Shown here in pieces: positions 1 through 8,180 of a DNA stretch of 64,000 nt (its first letter is position 1; each line of letters opens with the position of its first letter). The DNA comes from Hymenobacter volaticus (GTDB lineage: Bacteria; Bacteroidota; Bacteroidia; Cytophagales; Hymenobacteraceae), in contig NZ_CP095061.1 in assembly GCF_022921055.1 (NCBI RefSeq), positions 3,511,501 to 3,575,500 on the forward strand, in the 5' to 3' direction. The translations under genes were made by a program, and so were the position numbers. Below the pieces are notes generated by a model. It was not told the DNA's origin. It saw only the letters and a program-made list of their open reading frames with translations, and made no database searches.

Positions 1-529
1 TGAATAGTACAAGAGCAAAATACTAATTAGCACATCGAACAAAGCGCTCTACCCTTAGTATTTAGCCCACTTATTATGCCTTCTGCTTATTATTATGTTT
101 GATGAAGATGGATTGGTCATTTTCATAGAAGGTAATCCAACTATGAACTCATTGAAGAATGATCTTGCATCACTTATACAAGGAAGCAGAGGACACATTT
201 ACCATAAATAGCATCCTATTTGCTTTTCATGATCTATAAGTTTACTAGACAGCATCACCTATTAATGCTTAATCAAGCTGAGTGCTTATAACTTTATTAG
301 CATAGCAGGTATACTGTAATTGCAGTTGACTTATAGACAGCCAATAATTAGACAAGTAGTAATTTAAACATAGACTATAATTTAGTTTGTGATGCTGTCA
401 AAATTTACATTTAACTATCCCAGTAAAATATACTAAAAACATGATTCCATGCGACTTACTTTTACATCAATAAATCATCGACAATAAATGGTTTGCAAAA
501 TCATATCACAAAACCTAGCGAGTAGCTCT
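1..529. other. AT-rich gene-poor left edge
   Basis: This stretch is clearly AT-rich and holds no long reading frame. It lies downstream of the ATP-grasp gene that ends at 530 on the minus strand. The only plausible coding piece is a 38-residue frame at 95-211, listed separately. No hairpin with a T tract, repeat or RNA gene was recognised. Confidence 0.5.
95..211 (+). CDS. 38-residue ORF or gene fragment, unknown
   Basis: A short frame begins ATG at 95 and reads MFDEDGLVIFIEGN, then a lysine/serine-rich end, stopping at TAG 209-211. Its composition looks protein-like, unlike the surrounding AT-rich sequence. It may be the tail of a decayed gene, because another short frame (ATG at 76) ends just where this one starts. 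No family is recognised. It could equally be chance. Confidence 0.2.
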   Translation: MFDEDGLVIFIEGNPTMNSLKNDLASLIQGSRGHIYHK

Positions 530-1702
530 TTATAAAATAATGTGCGGTACAAACTCCGATAAATTTGTAATGAACCCGGAATCACGGCGGAACCCAATGG
601 CGCTGGCAGCACCAGCCCAGAATACTCCGGCTTGGTAGCGGCGCCCTTCAGCATCTTTTGGAAATTCAGCGAAGCGTTGGCGCACTTGGGGCTGATGAGA
701 AAAATCACCCTCTACAGCTTGTCCAGTACGTCCATCAGTTACTTCCATTACATTTTGGCCTTCTCTACCCAAGAGAGGCTTACGAACATAGTGGCCCGCC
801 AAATCTTGCAGAGAAGCTTCGAGTAGCAAAGGATGATGCGGAAAATTTTGCCACAACCACGCCAGAATACCTTTGCTTTGAAATAGAAGCGTATAGGGTG
901 GATTAGCAATAACTAGGTCACGGCTTTGCAGTAGTTGAGTAAGGTCCGCGGTCAGTTCGGGTTCTTCGTCGGCCAAGATTTCCCATGGCACGAGTTTAAA
1001 CAGAAAGCTAAAGCGCTGCCAGTTATCGGGCGCGGTTTCTGCCCATGCGCCTCGCTCCTCCCCCTGCACCGATATCTGCATGGCGTCAACTGAGCAAATA
1101 TGCACCAACTCGAAGCCAGCTTCCGTGGCGGCTTCAGCCACTACGGCGCAATTGGCAGCATCCTCGTCGCTGTCGGGAAGGTGAACGAGCAGAAGCGTAG
1201 GCTCTAAATCACTGTTGAGCTCTAGCCATTGTGCTAGCTGGTGTTGCAGACCCTCGAAGAGGCCGTTTACTTGCCGGTCGTCCTCGGCTTGGCCGGCTGC
1301 TACTAAGCTCGCCCATTGCACCACGGCGGTTTCGGGTAGGCTGGTGGCAGTGTCGGCATTAAACTCGATTAGCTTGGGGCCATCCGGAGTATCAGCCAGA
1401 TCGAAGCGGCCATATAGATGCCAATGCCGGTCGTCGTTCCAGGAGTGACGGACGGCAGCCCAAAGGTTTTCAGGAATAGCGAGCAGGCGCAGCAAATCGT
1501 CGGGAATAGAATCGGGGATGGACTGCACCATCATATCATAGAGTGAATCAGCGGCTTGCAGCAGAGCATCGGCAGTAGCTTCAGGCAGTTGCAGCGCTTC
1601 ACGAGCCACATAGTTCTGGCAAGCATCTTCGATGGCCCAATCCCAACCAAGGCCGCGCACGGCAGGACTGACATCGCCAGAAAGTGGCAGCAGCTTTATC
1701 AT
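530..1702 (-). CDS. glutathionylspermidine synthase-like ATP-grasp protein (YgiC type)
   Basis: A 390-residue protein of the glutathionylspermidine synthase C-terminal ATP-grasp family, the group that includes E. coli YgiC and YjfC. Members ligate an amine to a carboxyl group using ATP, but the substrate of the YgiC branch is unknown. The sequence shows the N-terminal WDW element, the nucleotide-binding stretch GRFDLADTPDGPKLIEFNAD and a late KPLLGREGQN segment that would contact the phosphates. Length fits the short, stand-alone YgiC form without the amidase domain. It is cytoplasmic, with no signal peptide. It sits 126 bp downstream of a lipoprotein gene on the same strand, a pairing also seen for ygiB-ygiC in enterobacteria, so the two probably form an operon. 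Family confident; reaction not. Confidence 0.85.
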   Translation of the reverse strand: MIKLLPLSGDVSPAVRGLGWDWAIEDACQNYVAREALQLPEATADALLQAADSLYDMMVQSIPDSIPDDLLRLLAIPENLWAAVRHSWNDDRHWHLYGRFDLADTPDGPKLIEFNADTATSLPETAVVQWASLVAAGQAEDDRQVNGLFEGLQHQLAQWLELNSDLEPTLLLVHLPDSDEDAANCAVVAEAATEAGFELVHICSVDAMQISVQGEERGAWAETAPDNWQRFSFLFKLVPWEILADEEPELTADLTQLLQSRDLVIANPPYTLLFQSKGILAWLWQNFPHHPLLLEASLQDLAGHYVRKPLLGREGQNVMEVTDGRTGQAVEGDFSHQPQVRQRFAEFPKDAEGRRYQAGVFWAGAASAIGFRRDSGFITNLSEFVPHIIL

Positions 1703-1828
1703 CTCTAGTAAAGGAGCAAATTAGTAACGAGGAGAAAAGCGCGAAAAGCAAAGAATAAGGCTTAGCACTACAGCTGAGTGCATTATTGCTATGTTCACTC
1801 CTAACGCATAACAAATAACGTTTAGCTA

Positions 1829-2533
1829 TTACCCACCAAACCCGCCGAACCCTCGGCTACTCGCACGGCTGCCGAAGCCCGAGCTACGCCCGGAAGGTGC
1901 CGTGCTGCGCACACTGCTCCGGCCGAAGCCAGTAGTGCGCGTGACGCTGGTACTAGGCCGGATACCTGCCGAAGGCGATGTGCGGCTACCTCCAAAACCT
2001 CGCCCAAAAAAGCCCCGGCCCTGGCCGCGCTCTTGCGCGACACGGCTGCGCCAACCGTTGTTTTGCTGAATAATGCCCGGATTGGCGTAGGCGCCAACAT
2101 TGGGGGTCAGAAAACGACCGGCCATGTAACCAATACCGCCCCACATCAAAATATCCATCATGCCAGTGCCGCCAGCACGGTTTTCAGGATACGCACGGCT
2201 GTAGTCCTGCATTTGTTTCTGCAAAGCTTGGCCTTGTAGCGTATCGACTTTACCGTCGAAGTGCTTGAGCACGGCGGCAACCTGCTCTTTGCCAGCGGGC
2301 CGCTCGGCCGTAATTTTCCATTGGCCAGGTTGCACCTCCGTCATTTCGGTGATGACGCCTTCCGAATACGAATCAGAACTGGTATTACCACTGGTCCATT
2401 CGCCATCCGCAGTGCCGGTTTGCGAGTCGGAATTACTGGAACAGGCAGGCAGACCAACACCTAAACTGGCCGCCGCGGCAACCATCAGTACGTTGCGACG
2501 CCAGTCGCCAAGGCGGAAGTACGGTTTATTCAT
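1829..2533 (-). CDS. UPF0323-like Gly/Ser/Arg-rich lipoprotein
   Basis: A 234-residue predicted lipoprotein. The N-terminus has basic residues, a hydrophobic run and a lipobox-like LPAC with the cysteine near residue 31. A middle part carries a short conserved globular segment (KITAERPAGKEQV) and a hydrophobic Gly-rich segment (WGGIGYMAGRFL). The last ~80 residues are low-complexity Ser/Gly/Arg/Phe repeats ending GFGGFGG. This layout (lipobox, small domain, glycine hinge, RS/FG-rich tail) matches the UPF0323 lipoprotein family known from epsilonproteobacteria and is analogous to YgiB. Function is unknown. Its place directly upstream of the ATP-grasp gene suggests it is the partner or substrate of that enzyme (inference). 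Confidence 0.75.
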   Translation of the reverse strand: MNKPYFRLGDWRRNVLMVAAAASLGVGLPACSSNSDSQTGTADGEWTSGNTSSDSYSEGVITEMTEVQPGQWKITAERPAGKEQVAAVLKHFDGKVDTLQGQALQKQMQDYSRAYPENRAGGTGMMDILMWGGIGYMAGRFLTPNVGAYANPGIIQQNNGWRSRVAQERGQGRGFFGRGFGGSRTSPSAGIRPSTSVTRTTGFGRSSVRSTAPSGRSSGFGSRASSRGFGGFGG

Positions 2534-2861
2534 GGCTGGGGATGCTTGTTGCAGGTTGGTTTTAGTGGTACTAACGAGAGATACAGAAAATTAAGTCAAG
2601 CAATTGAAGCTTACCGACCAATTCCTCTGTGAACCTTGAAGTAAAGGTATTTTAAAAGAAAAAGCCGAGTACTGCAAGCCCTGTGACATGATGTCCCGGT
2701 TGTATCGGCTTTGGCGCAATTGTTAAGATTTGTTACTTAATCGCACCCTCGTTGATTTTATTACACTCCTTAAATCAGATTTCTTAACTAAGGCTTTCCG
2801 CCGCTACATATCGTGCACTATCAAACACGAGTGTATTTGCTCCTTGTCTGAGCAAGCGCCG

Positions 2862-2905
2862 AAAACCAAGAGCCCACAGTTAGATAGCCGCGGGCTCTTG
2901 GTTTT
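2862..2905. terminator. bidirectional hairpin terminator
   Basis: Perfect 14-bp inverted repeat (2862-2875 with 2892-2905), core AACCAAGAGCCC, 16-nt loop, A-rich on one flank and T-rich on the other. It lies just downstream of the AraC gene that ends at 2915 on the minus strand. Confidence 0.75.
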
Positions 2906-2914
2906 CTATTTCTT

Positions 2915-3724
2915 TTAAATTTTAGATGGGGCCAACCCGTACATTTTCTTGAAAGCGAAAGAGAAATGCGAGAGGTCTTCGAAGCCTAGTTCCAGATATA
3001 CCTCTGAAGGAGCTTTGCCCTTCTCTTTGATCAGATAATAGGCCTCTTGTAAGCGTCTTTGTTGCAGCCAGCGGCTAGGCGACAGCTGGAATATCTTTTC
3101 GAAATCTCGCTTGAAGGTGGCTAGACTGCGGCCCGTCAAATAAGCAAACCGTTTCAATTCCACTTTAAAATGGAAGTTTCGGTTCATAAACGCTTCCAAG
3201 TCGAGTTTGCCGGGCTCGGAGAAGTCAAACAACACGTCTTTTAACTTCGGATTGGATTTGAGTAACAGCATAACAGCTTCTCGCAGCTTCAACGACAGTA
3301 AGCCCTCATTGCCGGGCTCGGCCAGTTGCTCGTAGGGCCTCAATGAATCAAGGTAGCTTTTGTAGAGTTGGTTAGGAGCTAGCTCCACGGTGGCCTCGCC
3401 GGGAGGTAAATGCTTGTCGGCGTGGTAGCCATATTCCAGGCTGATACTGCGCAACGTTTCTTGGTCCAGCGAAACAGACAAGGACTTGAACTCGCCGTTC
3501 TCGGGTGGGCGCTTCTCAAACTTAAGCAGGTGGTTGCGCTTGATGAAGCGGATGGAGCCTTCTTTAAAGGTATGTTGCTGGTTGCCGTCGTTGGTGATGA
3601 GCGTGCCAGCTATCTGAAAGCTAAGAACATGCTCCGGTACAAATTGCTCGCCCTCCCTGCTTCTACTGAAGTAGCAGGAATACAGTATTGGCGGGCGTTT
3701 CTGGTTTTCTTTTTGGATAAGCAT
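2915..3724 (-). CDS. AraC family transcriptional regulator
   Basis: A 269-residue regulator if translation starts at the methionine at 3724 (MLIQKENQK); an in-frame ATG 24 bases upstream gives 277. The C-terminal ~100 residues form the AraC/XylS double helix-turn-helix: first helices around FKVELKRFAYLTGRSLATFK and second around SEVYLELGFEDLSHFSFAFK, with the family FKKMYGLAPSK ending. The N-terminal half looks like an AraC-type ligand-binding cupin (short beta segments, ITNDGNQQHTFKEGS). It lies downstream of an SDR oxidoreductase gene on the same strand but is separated from it by two strong hairpins, so it is probably transcribed separately. Control of the SDR gene is a guess from adjacency. 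Confidence 0.85.
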   Translation of the reverse strand: MLIQKENQKRPPILYSCYFSRSREGEQFVPEHVLSFQIAGTLITNDGNQQHTFKEGSIRFIKRNHLLKFEKRPPENGEFKSLSVSLDQETLRSISLEYGYHADKHLPPGEATVELAPNQLYKSYLDSLRPYEQLAEPGNEGLLSLKLREAVMLLLKSNPKLKDVLFDFSEPGKLDLEAFMNRNFHFKVELKRFAYLTGRSLATFKRDFEKIFQLSPSRWLQQRRLQEAYYLIKEKGKAPSEVYLELGFEDLSHFSFAFKKMYGLAPSKI

Positions 3725-3902
3725 TTCGATGCTACGTATAAATAACAAGGCCGCAGCAGGCTCGGCCCAACAAGTCTAGGCACATTCCCAAACCACCAGC
3801 TCAATTTGGTTCAGGCGTTGCACTTCTGTTGTGGCAAAAACTGATGCTGGACAGAATTACGGACAGCTGCTGGCAGCAGGCTAGGCGCTTGGTGCAGTCT
3901 TC

Positions 3903-3977
3903 ATTGCCTGTAGCGTAGTGCAAGGTAGCCGCACTGTTGGTAACAGTGCGGCTACCTTGCACTACGCTACAGGCAAT
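3903..3977. repeat. perfect 36-bp inverted repeat
   Basis: Positions 3903-3938 are the exact reverse complement of 3942-3977, separated by the 3-nt loop GGT. There is no T tract on either side. As RNA from either strand this would form a very stable hairpin. It lies between the SDR and AraC genes, where a terminator is expected, but the length and perfection exceed every other hairpin in the window. Confidence 0.95.
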
Positions 3978-4022
3978 AATTTACCGGATGTCTAGATAAA
4001 TCTCTGGTAATCAGCAACGCTT

Positions 4023-4077
4023 GCTTACTCGGCTTGTAAGTACTCTAGCTAGAAGCACTGTACTTACTCAAGTAAGC
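4023..4077. terminator. stem-loop downstream of the SDR gene
   Basis: Nested inverted repeats: GCTTACT at 4023-4029 pairs with AGTAAGC at 4071-4077, and TAAGTAC at 4037-4043 pairs with GTACTTA at 4060-4066, with a small internal bulge. It is placed just past the stop of the SDR gene (ends 4092, minus strand), so it may terminate that transcript. Confidence 0.5.
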
Positions 4078-4091
4078 AGGATTCGGCTACA

Positions 4092-4967
4092 CTACTTTTT
4101 GATGTAGGTTTTGCCTAGTTCGGTTTCCAGGAAGTTTTCAGCCTCATCATGGTCGGTGGATACACTAACGGGCAACCACTGCTCGAACTCTGCTTGCCGG
4201 GTGGCGTCGGCGTGTTTCAGAAAGGCGACGGCTTCGCTGCCGAGCACGAGGTGCACAGGTGGCGCGGGATGTTCAACCAAAGCCAGCATCACCTGCGCAG
4301 CTTTGTCAGGGTCGCCCATCGGAACGAACTTGCCACTGGCAAAGAATTCGGCCCGCGAGTTAACCAAATCATACCCTTCTAAGGTGGGGGCATAGCTCAT
4401 AGAAGCGCCGGCCCAATCGGTGCGGAAGCCACCGGGTTCTACCGACGTGACGTAAATACCAAGCGGTGCTACTTCCTTAGCCAAGGCTTCGGTGAAACCA
4501 CTTAACCCAAATTTGGCGGCCTGATATATTGTAATGCCTGCACTGCCTACCCGGCCACCGATAGAGCTTATTTGCAGGATACGCCCCGAACGCTGCTTGC
4601 GTAAGTACGGTAGCACGGCGCGAGTCATGGCAATAGGGGCATACAAGTTGGTTTCCAATTGCGTGCGAACCTGTTCTTCGGTGTAGGCCTCAGCGGCTCC
4701 CGTGATGCCAAAACCTGCGTTGTTGACTACCACATCCAGACGGCCAAAGCGCGCTACGGCTGCAGCAACCGCCTCCTTGATCTGCGTTGAATTGTTGACG
4801 TCTAGCGCCAGGGGCAAAATCTGGCTGCCGTATTGAGCGACGAGCGGCGCCAGTTGCTCGGGATTACGAGCCGTAGCTGCTACTTGTCCGCCACTTGCCA
4901 ACACTGCTTCTGTTAAACTACGGCCCAAGCCGCGCGAGCTACCCGTGATAAACCATACGTTGTTCAT
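4092..4967 (-). CDS. short-chain dehydrogenase/reductase (SDR)
   Basis: A 291-residue classical SDR. Visible motifs in order: the NAD(P)-binding TGSSRGLGRS near the N-terminus, the NNAG segment around residue 88, the catalytic serine in ISSIGG and the YxxxK pair as YQAAKFG. An arginine after the glycine motif (TGSSRG) is compatible with NADPH use, but this is not decisive. The likely role is cytoplasmic oxidation or reduction of a small alcohol or carbonyl compound; the substrate cannot be read from sequence. The start ATG at 4967 places the Rossmann motif ten residues in, as usual. An AraC regulator lies downstream and may respond to the same compound. Confidence 0.9.
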   Translation of the reverse strand: MNNVWFITGSSRGLGRSLTEAVLASGGQVAATARNPEQLAPLVAQYGSQILPLALDVNNSTQIKEAVAAAVARFGRLDVVVNNAGFGITGAAEAYTEEQVRTQLETNLYAPIAMTRAVLPYLRKQRSGRILQISSIGGRVGSAGITIYQAAKFGLSGFTEALAKEVAPLGIYVTSVEPGGFRTDWAGASMSYAPTLEGYDLVNSRAEFFASGKFVPMGDPDKAAQVMLALVEHPAPPVHLVLGSEAVAFLKHADATRQAEFEQWLPVSVSTDHDEAENFLETELGKTYIKK

Positions 4968-5236
4968 GTCTTTTAGAGCTTTAAGTACATCACAAAGGTC
5001 CGGCTACAAACAGGCGGCTACTTTGTTGAAAAGCTCAAATATGGTTTGTTGAAAAGCTCAAGAAAAAGCGGTGGAGTTGTTGCACATTACTTAATGAGTA
5101 CACTGGCCTAAGCCAATCGGTCATTTTAGGATTTAGCAGCAAATGCACAGCTTTTATAAAGTACAAGCGTTGGCTCACCGTCAGCACCAGAGTTGGCATC
5201 CCATCTTCGGTGTGCTTTATTTCCTTCTATTCCCTC

Positions 5237-5935
5237 ATGGGTTTACTTGATTCCTTGGCCAAGCAAGTACTTAAACGTGCTACTATCACGCGCGTAGTAC
5301 CCATTGCTCGTCATACCTATCACCTCACGCTTCAAGGCCCTGACCTAGCCGATCTGAACTACACACCCGGCCAAACGCTGAACGTGTTCTTCGACTTAAG
5401 TGGTCCTGAAGCAGCGTTGCGTAAACGCACGTATTCTATCTGGCAGTACGATCCCGAAGCGCTAACTCTGGAACTGGCAGTGTGCACCTTCTCGAACGGC
5501 CCCGGCGCCCGGTGGGCTCAGCAATGCCGCCCCGGCGACGACGTGTATTTCAACGGTCCGGGGGGCAAGTTTGTGCTCGACACCACAGCTGCTAGCTATT
5601 GCCTGCTCGGTGATGTAGCCACGTTGTCGCACCTATATGCTTTGCGTCGTCAGATACCGCCGAACCAGACCGTTTTTAGCTTGGTGCATGTCCAGAGCCA
5701 AGACGACTGCTTTCCTGACCTTGATGGTAGTTATCCGCTGCACTTTGCCCTTGCCAACCACCTATCAGCACCCGAAGTATTAGCCGAAGTAGCGGCGCAA
5801 GGACTGCGTTCGGCAGCGGGGTGCATGTTTTATATCGGCGGTTCCCAGGCACTGTGCGTCGAAACGCATCAGTTGCTACGCAAGCAATGGCACGTACCAA
5901 CCGCTCAACTCAAAGCCAAGCCTTTCTGGAAATAG
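5237..5935 (+). CDS. siderophore-interacting-protein-like FAD-binding reductase
   Basis: A 232-residue protein starting at the ATG at 5237 (MGLLDSLAKQ); an upstream ATG would add nine residues. The first ~110 residues form an FAD-binding barrel, with the flavin motif RKRTYSIWQY and a second contact stretch NGPGARWAQQ. The C-terminal half is a NAD(P)-binding-like fold (YCLLGDVATLSHLYALRR). This is the layout of siderophore-interacting proteins / ferric-chelate reductases of the ViuB-YqjH group, cytoplasmic flavoenzymes that reduce ferric chelates. No siderophore or iron uptake gene lies nearby, so the iron role rests on the family only. A strong bidirectional hairpin follows. Confidence 0.75.
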   Translation: MGLLDSLAKQVLKRATITRVVPIARHTYHLTLQGPDLADLNYTPGQTLNVFFDLSGPEAALRKRTYSIWQYDPEALTLELAVCTFSNGPGARWAQQCRPGDDVYFNGPGGKFVLDTTAASYCLLGDVATLSHLYALRRQIPPNQTVFSLVHVQSQDDCFPDLDGSYPLHFALANHLSAPEVLAEVAAQGLRSAAGCMFYIGGSQALCVETHQLLRKQWHVPTAQLKAKPFWK

Positions 5936-5969
5936 AACATAAATGACGCCATGCATAACTGCGTCTGCA

Positions 5970-6010
5970 CAGCAAAGGCCAGCGAAACCTGCTTTCGCTG
6001 GCCTTTGCTG
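5970..6010. terminator. bidirectional hairpin terminator
   Basis: Perfect 18-bp inverted repeat (5970-5987 with 5993-6010), 5-nt loop. The arms run CAGCAAAGGCCAGCG then AAA, so each strand ends in a short T run. It sits between the plus-strand FAD reductase and the minus-strand DUF4270 remnant. Confidence 0.8.
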
Positions 6011-6035
6011 GTTGCGTATGGCGAACTGTGAGCTA

Positions 6036-6467
6036 CTATACGCGCGTCAGGTAGATACTAAAGCGAGGAGTGTTGACTGTGTGGTTGCTCCCTACTATCA
6101 CAACTTGCTCGGGAGAATTGAGGATGTGCGGAGCTAGCAAGATGCCGTTGTTGTCGATCTGCCGGTTCAGAACTCTGGTGCAGTACGAAGTCAAAGAAAA
6201 GTCATAAGTACCTTGGTCGAGGTTGGTGCCAGCCGGTTGACTACGGTTGTTGGATGCTGTAATCTGCGTGCCATCTGCTATGGTGAGCAGCCCTCTATTT
6301 TGGTTGCCGCGCCCGGCTAGGTATAGCGTGAGGCTAGAAGGGGGTGGGAAATACCGGTTTTCGGCGGCCGACACAGTTTCCTGCGTCATAACGGCCGAAT
6401 TCACGACACGAGTACCGCTGAACTCATTTATATCTAGCAAGTGCGGAATCTCCACTTTCATTTGCAA
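6036..6467 (-). pseudogene. truncated DUF4270 lipoprotein remnant
   Basis: About 142 residues resembling the C-terminal third of the Bacteroidota DUF4270 outer-membrane lipoproteins: a strand around QMKVEIPHLLDINEF, a middle hairpin GTYDFSLTSYCTRVLNRQ and the typical ending VIVGSNHTVNTPRFSIYLTR. Full-length members are around 400 residues or more with a signal peptide. Here the frame stays open only about 23 codons upstream of the first methionine and meets a stop near 6536, with no lipobox and no N-terminal part. The next gene, murI, ends at 6675, so there is no room for the rest. I read it as a 5'-deleted remnant. Confidence 0.6.
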
Positions 6468-6674
6468 GCCTAATTCCTCTGTATGAACGCCTCGGCAAAA
6501 GTACAGGCACTTGGCACAGCTTGCAGATAAGTGGCCAGGCTACCCAACGAACTGCCATTGCGCACGGCCTGCAATTACTAGAAGTGTTGGCTGCCCCCGG
6601 CCATCGACAAGCCTCTTACGGCTAAGAGTGGCTAGTAAAGGTCTTTGGCGTCGAGCTATTAGCAGTTCCTATCG

Positions 6675-7490
6675 TTATTCCCACAGCGGATAATGCTCTA
6701 AGTGCACTTCTTGCTCAAAGAAAATGCGCGTGCTTTCTTCAAACGAACGGGTGAAGTCAGAAACGTAAAAATGGTGAGCCGGGGGCTGCGAACCGGGTAA
6801 GGCCGCTAACTGGTTTTCATCTAGGTATTTTTTGACGTGGGCAGCTACCACATCCGAAGCGTCCAGCACCTCTACTTTGTCTTGGTAGTACTCGGCAATC
6901 TGCTTTTTTATCAACGGGTAATGCGTACAGGCCAGCACCAGTGCCTCAATACCGTCTAGGGCGGAATTAGTGAGGTAGGAGCGAATAATGCTGTCCGATA
7001 TGGTATTCGCAAAAAACCCTTCCTCGATCATAGGCGCCAGCAGCGGTGTGGCCAAGCTTTGCAGTTGCACACCGGCATCCAAGTCGTCTATCTTTTTGCG
7101 ATATACGTTGCTGTTTACGGTTTGCTTGGTGCCAATCAGGCCCACGGTACGGCCAGCATAAGCAGCCCCCACATGCGCCACAATCGGGTCGATAACATTG
7201 AGTACGCGTGCTTTAGAGCCGACATATTCGCGCACCAGTTCGTAAGCGGCCGCCGATGCTGAATTGCAAGCAATAAGGATGACCTTACACTGCTGTTTAA
7301 GCAGTAAGTCACAGATTTTCACTGAGTATGCTTGAATGGCAGCCGTGGATTTGTCGCCGTACGGCAGGTGGGCTGTGTCGCCAAAATACACGAGCCGCTC
7401 GTGGGGCAACTCCCGGGCTACGGCGCGCGCCACCGTAAGCCCGCCAATACCACTGTCGAATACGCCGATGGGCCGGGTAGTGAGGTTCAT
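6675..7490 (-). CDS. murI: glutamate racemase
   Basis: A 271-residue glutamate racemase, which interconverts L- and D-glutamate for peptidoglycan. The signature residues are present: the N-terminal VFDSGIGGL with the catalytic aspartate, the first catalytic cysteine in ACNSASAAA, the second cysteine in LACTHYPLI with its adjacent histidine, and the GDTAHLPYG loop. Length and motif spacing are normal. The ATG at 7490 gives MNLTTRPIGVFDSG, a standard start. It is transcribed away from the small gene at 7663. Cytoplasmic enzyme, very confident. Confidence 0.97.
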   Translation of the reverse strand: MNLTTRPIGVFDSGIGGLTVARAVARELPHERLVYFGDTAHLPYGDKSTAAIQAYSVKICDLLLKQQCKVILIACNSASAAAYELVREYVGSKARVLNVIDPIVAHVGAAYAGRTVGLIGTKQTVNSNVYRKKIDDLDAGVQLQSLATPLLAPMIEEGFFANTISDSIIRSYLTNSALDGIEALVLACTHYPLIKKQIAEYYQDKVEVLDASDVVAAHVKKYLDENQLAALPGSQPPAHHFYVSDFTRSFEESTRIFFEQEVHLEHYPLWE

Positions 7491-7662
7491 TATAAGGGTG
7501 ACTTATGAAGAGGAATGAGGAAGTAGGCCGTTAACGACGCTACTGTTAAGCTTAAAGAATTGTTACGCCCGCAAAGTTGTCGTTTTCTAATAACTCACGC
7601 TGAATTCATCCTTTTTGCTTGAATATTAATTGTTAATTGCCCGCTGAAAATTCATTGATTCT

Positions 7663-7896
7663 ATGAGCATCATTCTGGCAGAAATCGACCACGCCTTGGC
7701 GGCCTTCGATTCCACCCAAGGCCGCCCGGTTGCTATTGAATTAGGCGAACGAAAGTACACTCAGCTTATCCTAGATGTGGCGCATCTACACGCCGCCGGT
7801 GGTGACTTGACGCATAATACAGGCCGCCCCCTGGCTTACAGAGGGCTTGAAATTCTGCGTGATGATATTCACATAGATCGAGTACGAGTTATATAA
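7663..7896 (+). CDS. small hypothetical protein, 77 residues
   Basis: An acidic to neutral 77-residue protein starting MSIILAEIDHALAAFDS, without signal peptide, membrane span or cysteines. Codon use and GC match the neighbouring real genes. It stands alone on the plus strand between the divergent murI gene and the histidine kinase. No family is recognised. The C-terminal part (RGLEILRDDIHIDRVRVI) could form a short strand-helix-strand fold. Likely a real gene of unknown function. Confidence 0.55.
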   Translation: MSIILAEIDHALAAFDSTQGRPVAIELGERKYTQLILDVAHLHAAGGDLTHNTGRPLAYRGLEILRDDIHIDRVRVI

Positions 7897-8130
7897 ATCA
7901 TCCCCTGTATTTACGCAGTTAGCTTAACATTAACTTCCTCAAACAGTAGTATTTATAGTAATCCATTCCTAGCATATTACCACTTCAACTGTACTAGTGC
8001 TTACAATCTTCCTGATGAGCTTACTGGAACTCAAGGACTAATGAAAATTTAATTTTTATTAGCTTAGAGTATAGTAACCGTCTCGATAGAACAGCAAAAA
8101 GTTAAACTTGCACTCTGTCTTATAAGTGTA

Positions 8131-8152
8131 TAAAGTTGGCTTGCTAACTTTA
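8131..8152. promoter_or_regulatory. 22-bp imperfect palindrome upstream of the histidine kinase
   Basis: Pattern TAAAGTT-n-GC-nn-GC-n-AACTTTA at 8131-8152, immediately followed by TATAATTA and 28 bp before the kinase start codon at 8181. The position fits an operator or a promoter-overlapping site. No regulator is proposed. Confidence 0.35.
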
Positions 8153-8180
8153 TAATTAAGGATAATGTGCAATCAGTGCT

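Noticed and set aside
6490..6670. Plus-strand gene fragment reading ATQRTAIAHGLQLLEVLAAP
   Set aside because: Short, with a stop soon after and no recognisable family; too weak to list as a gene.
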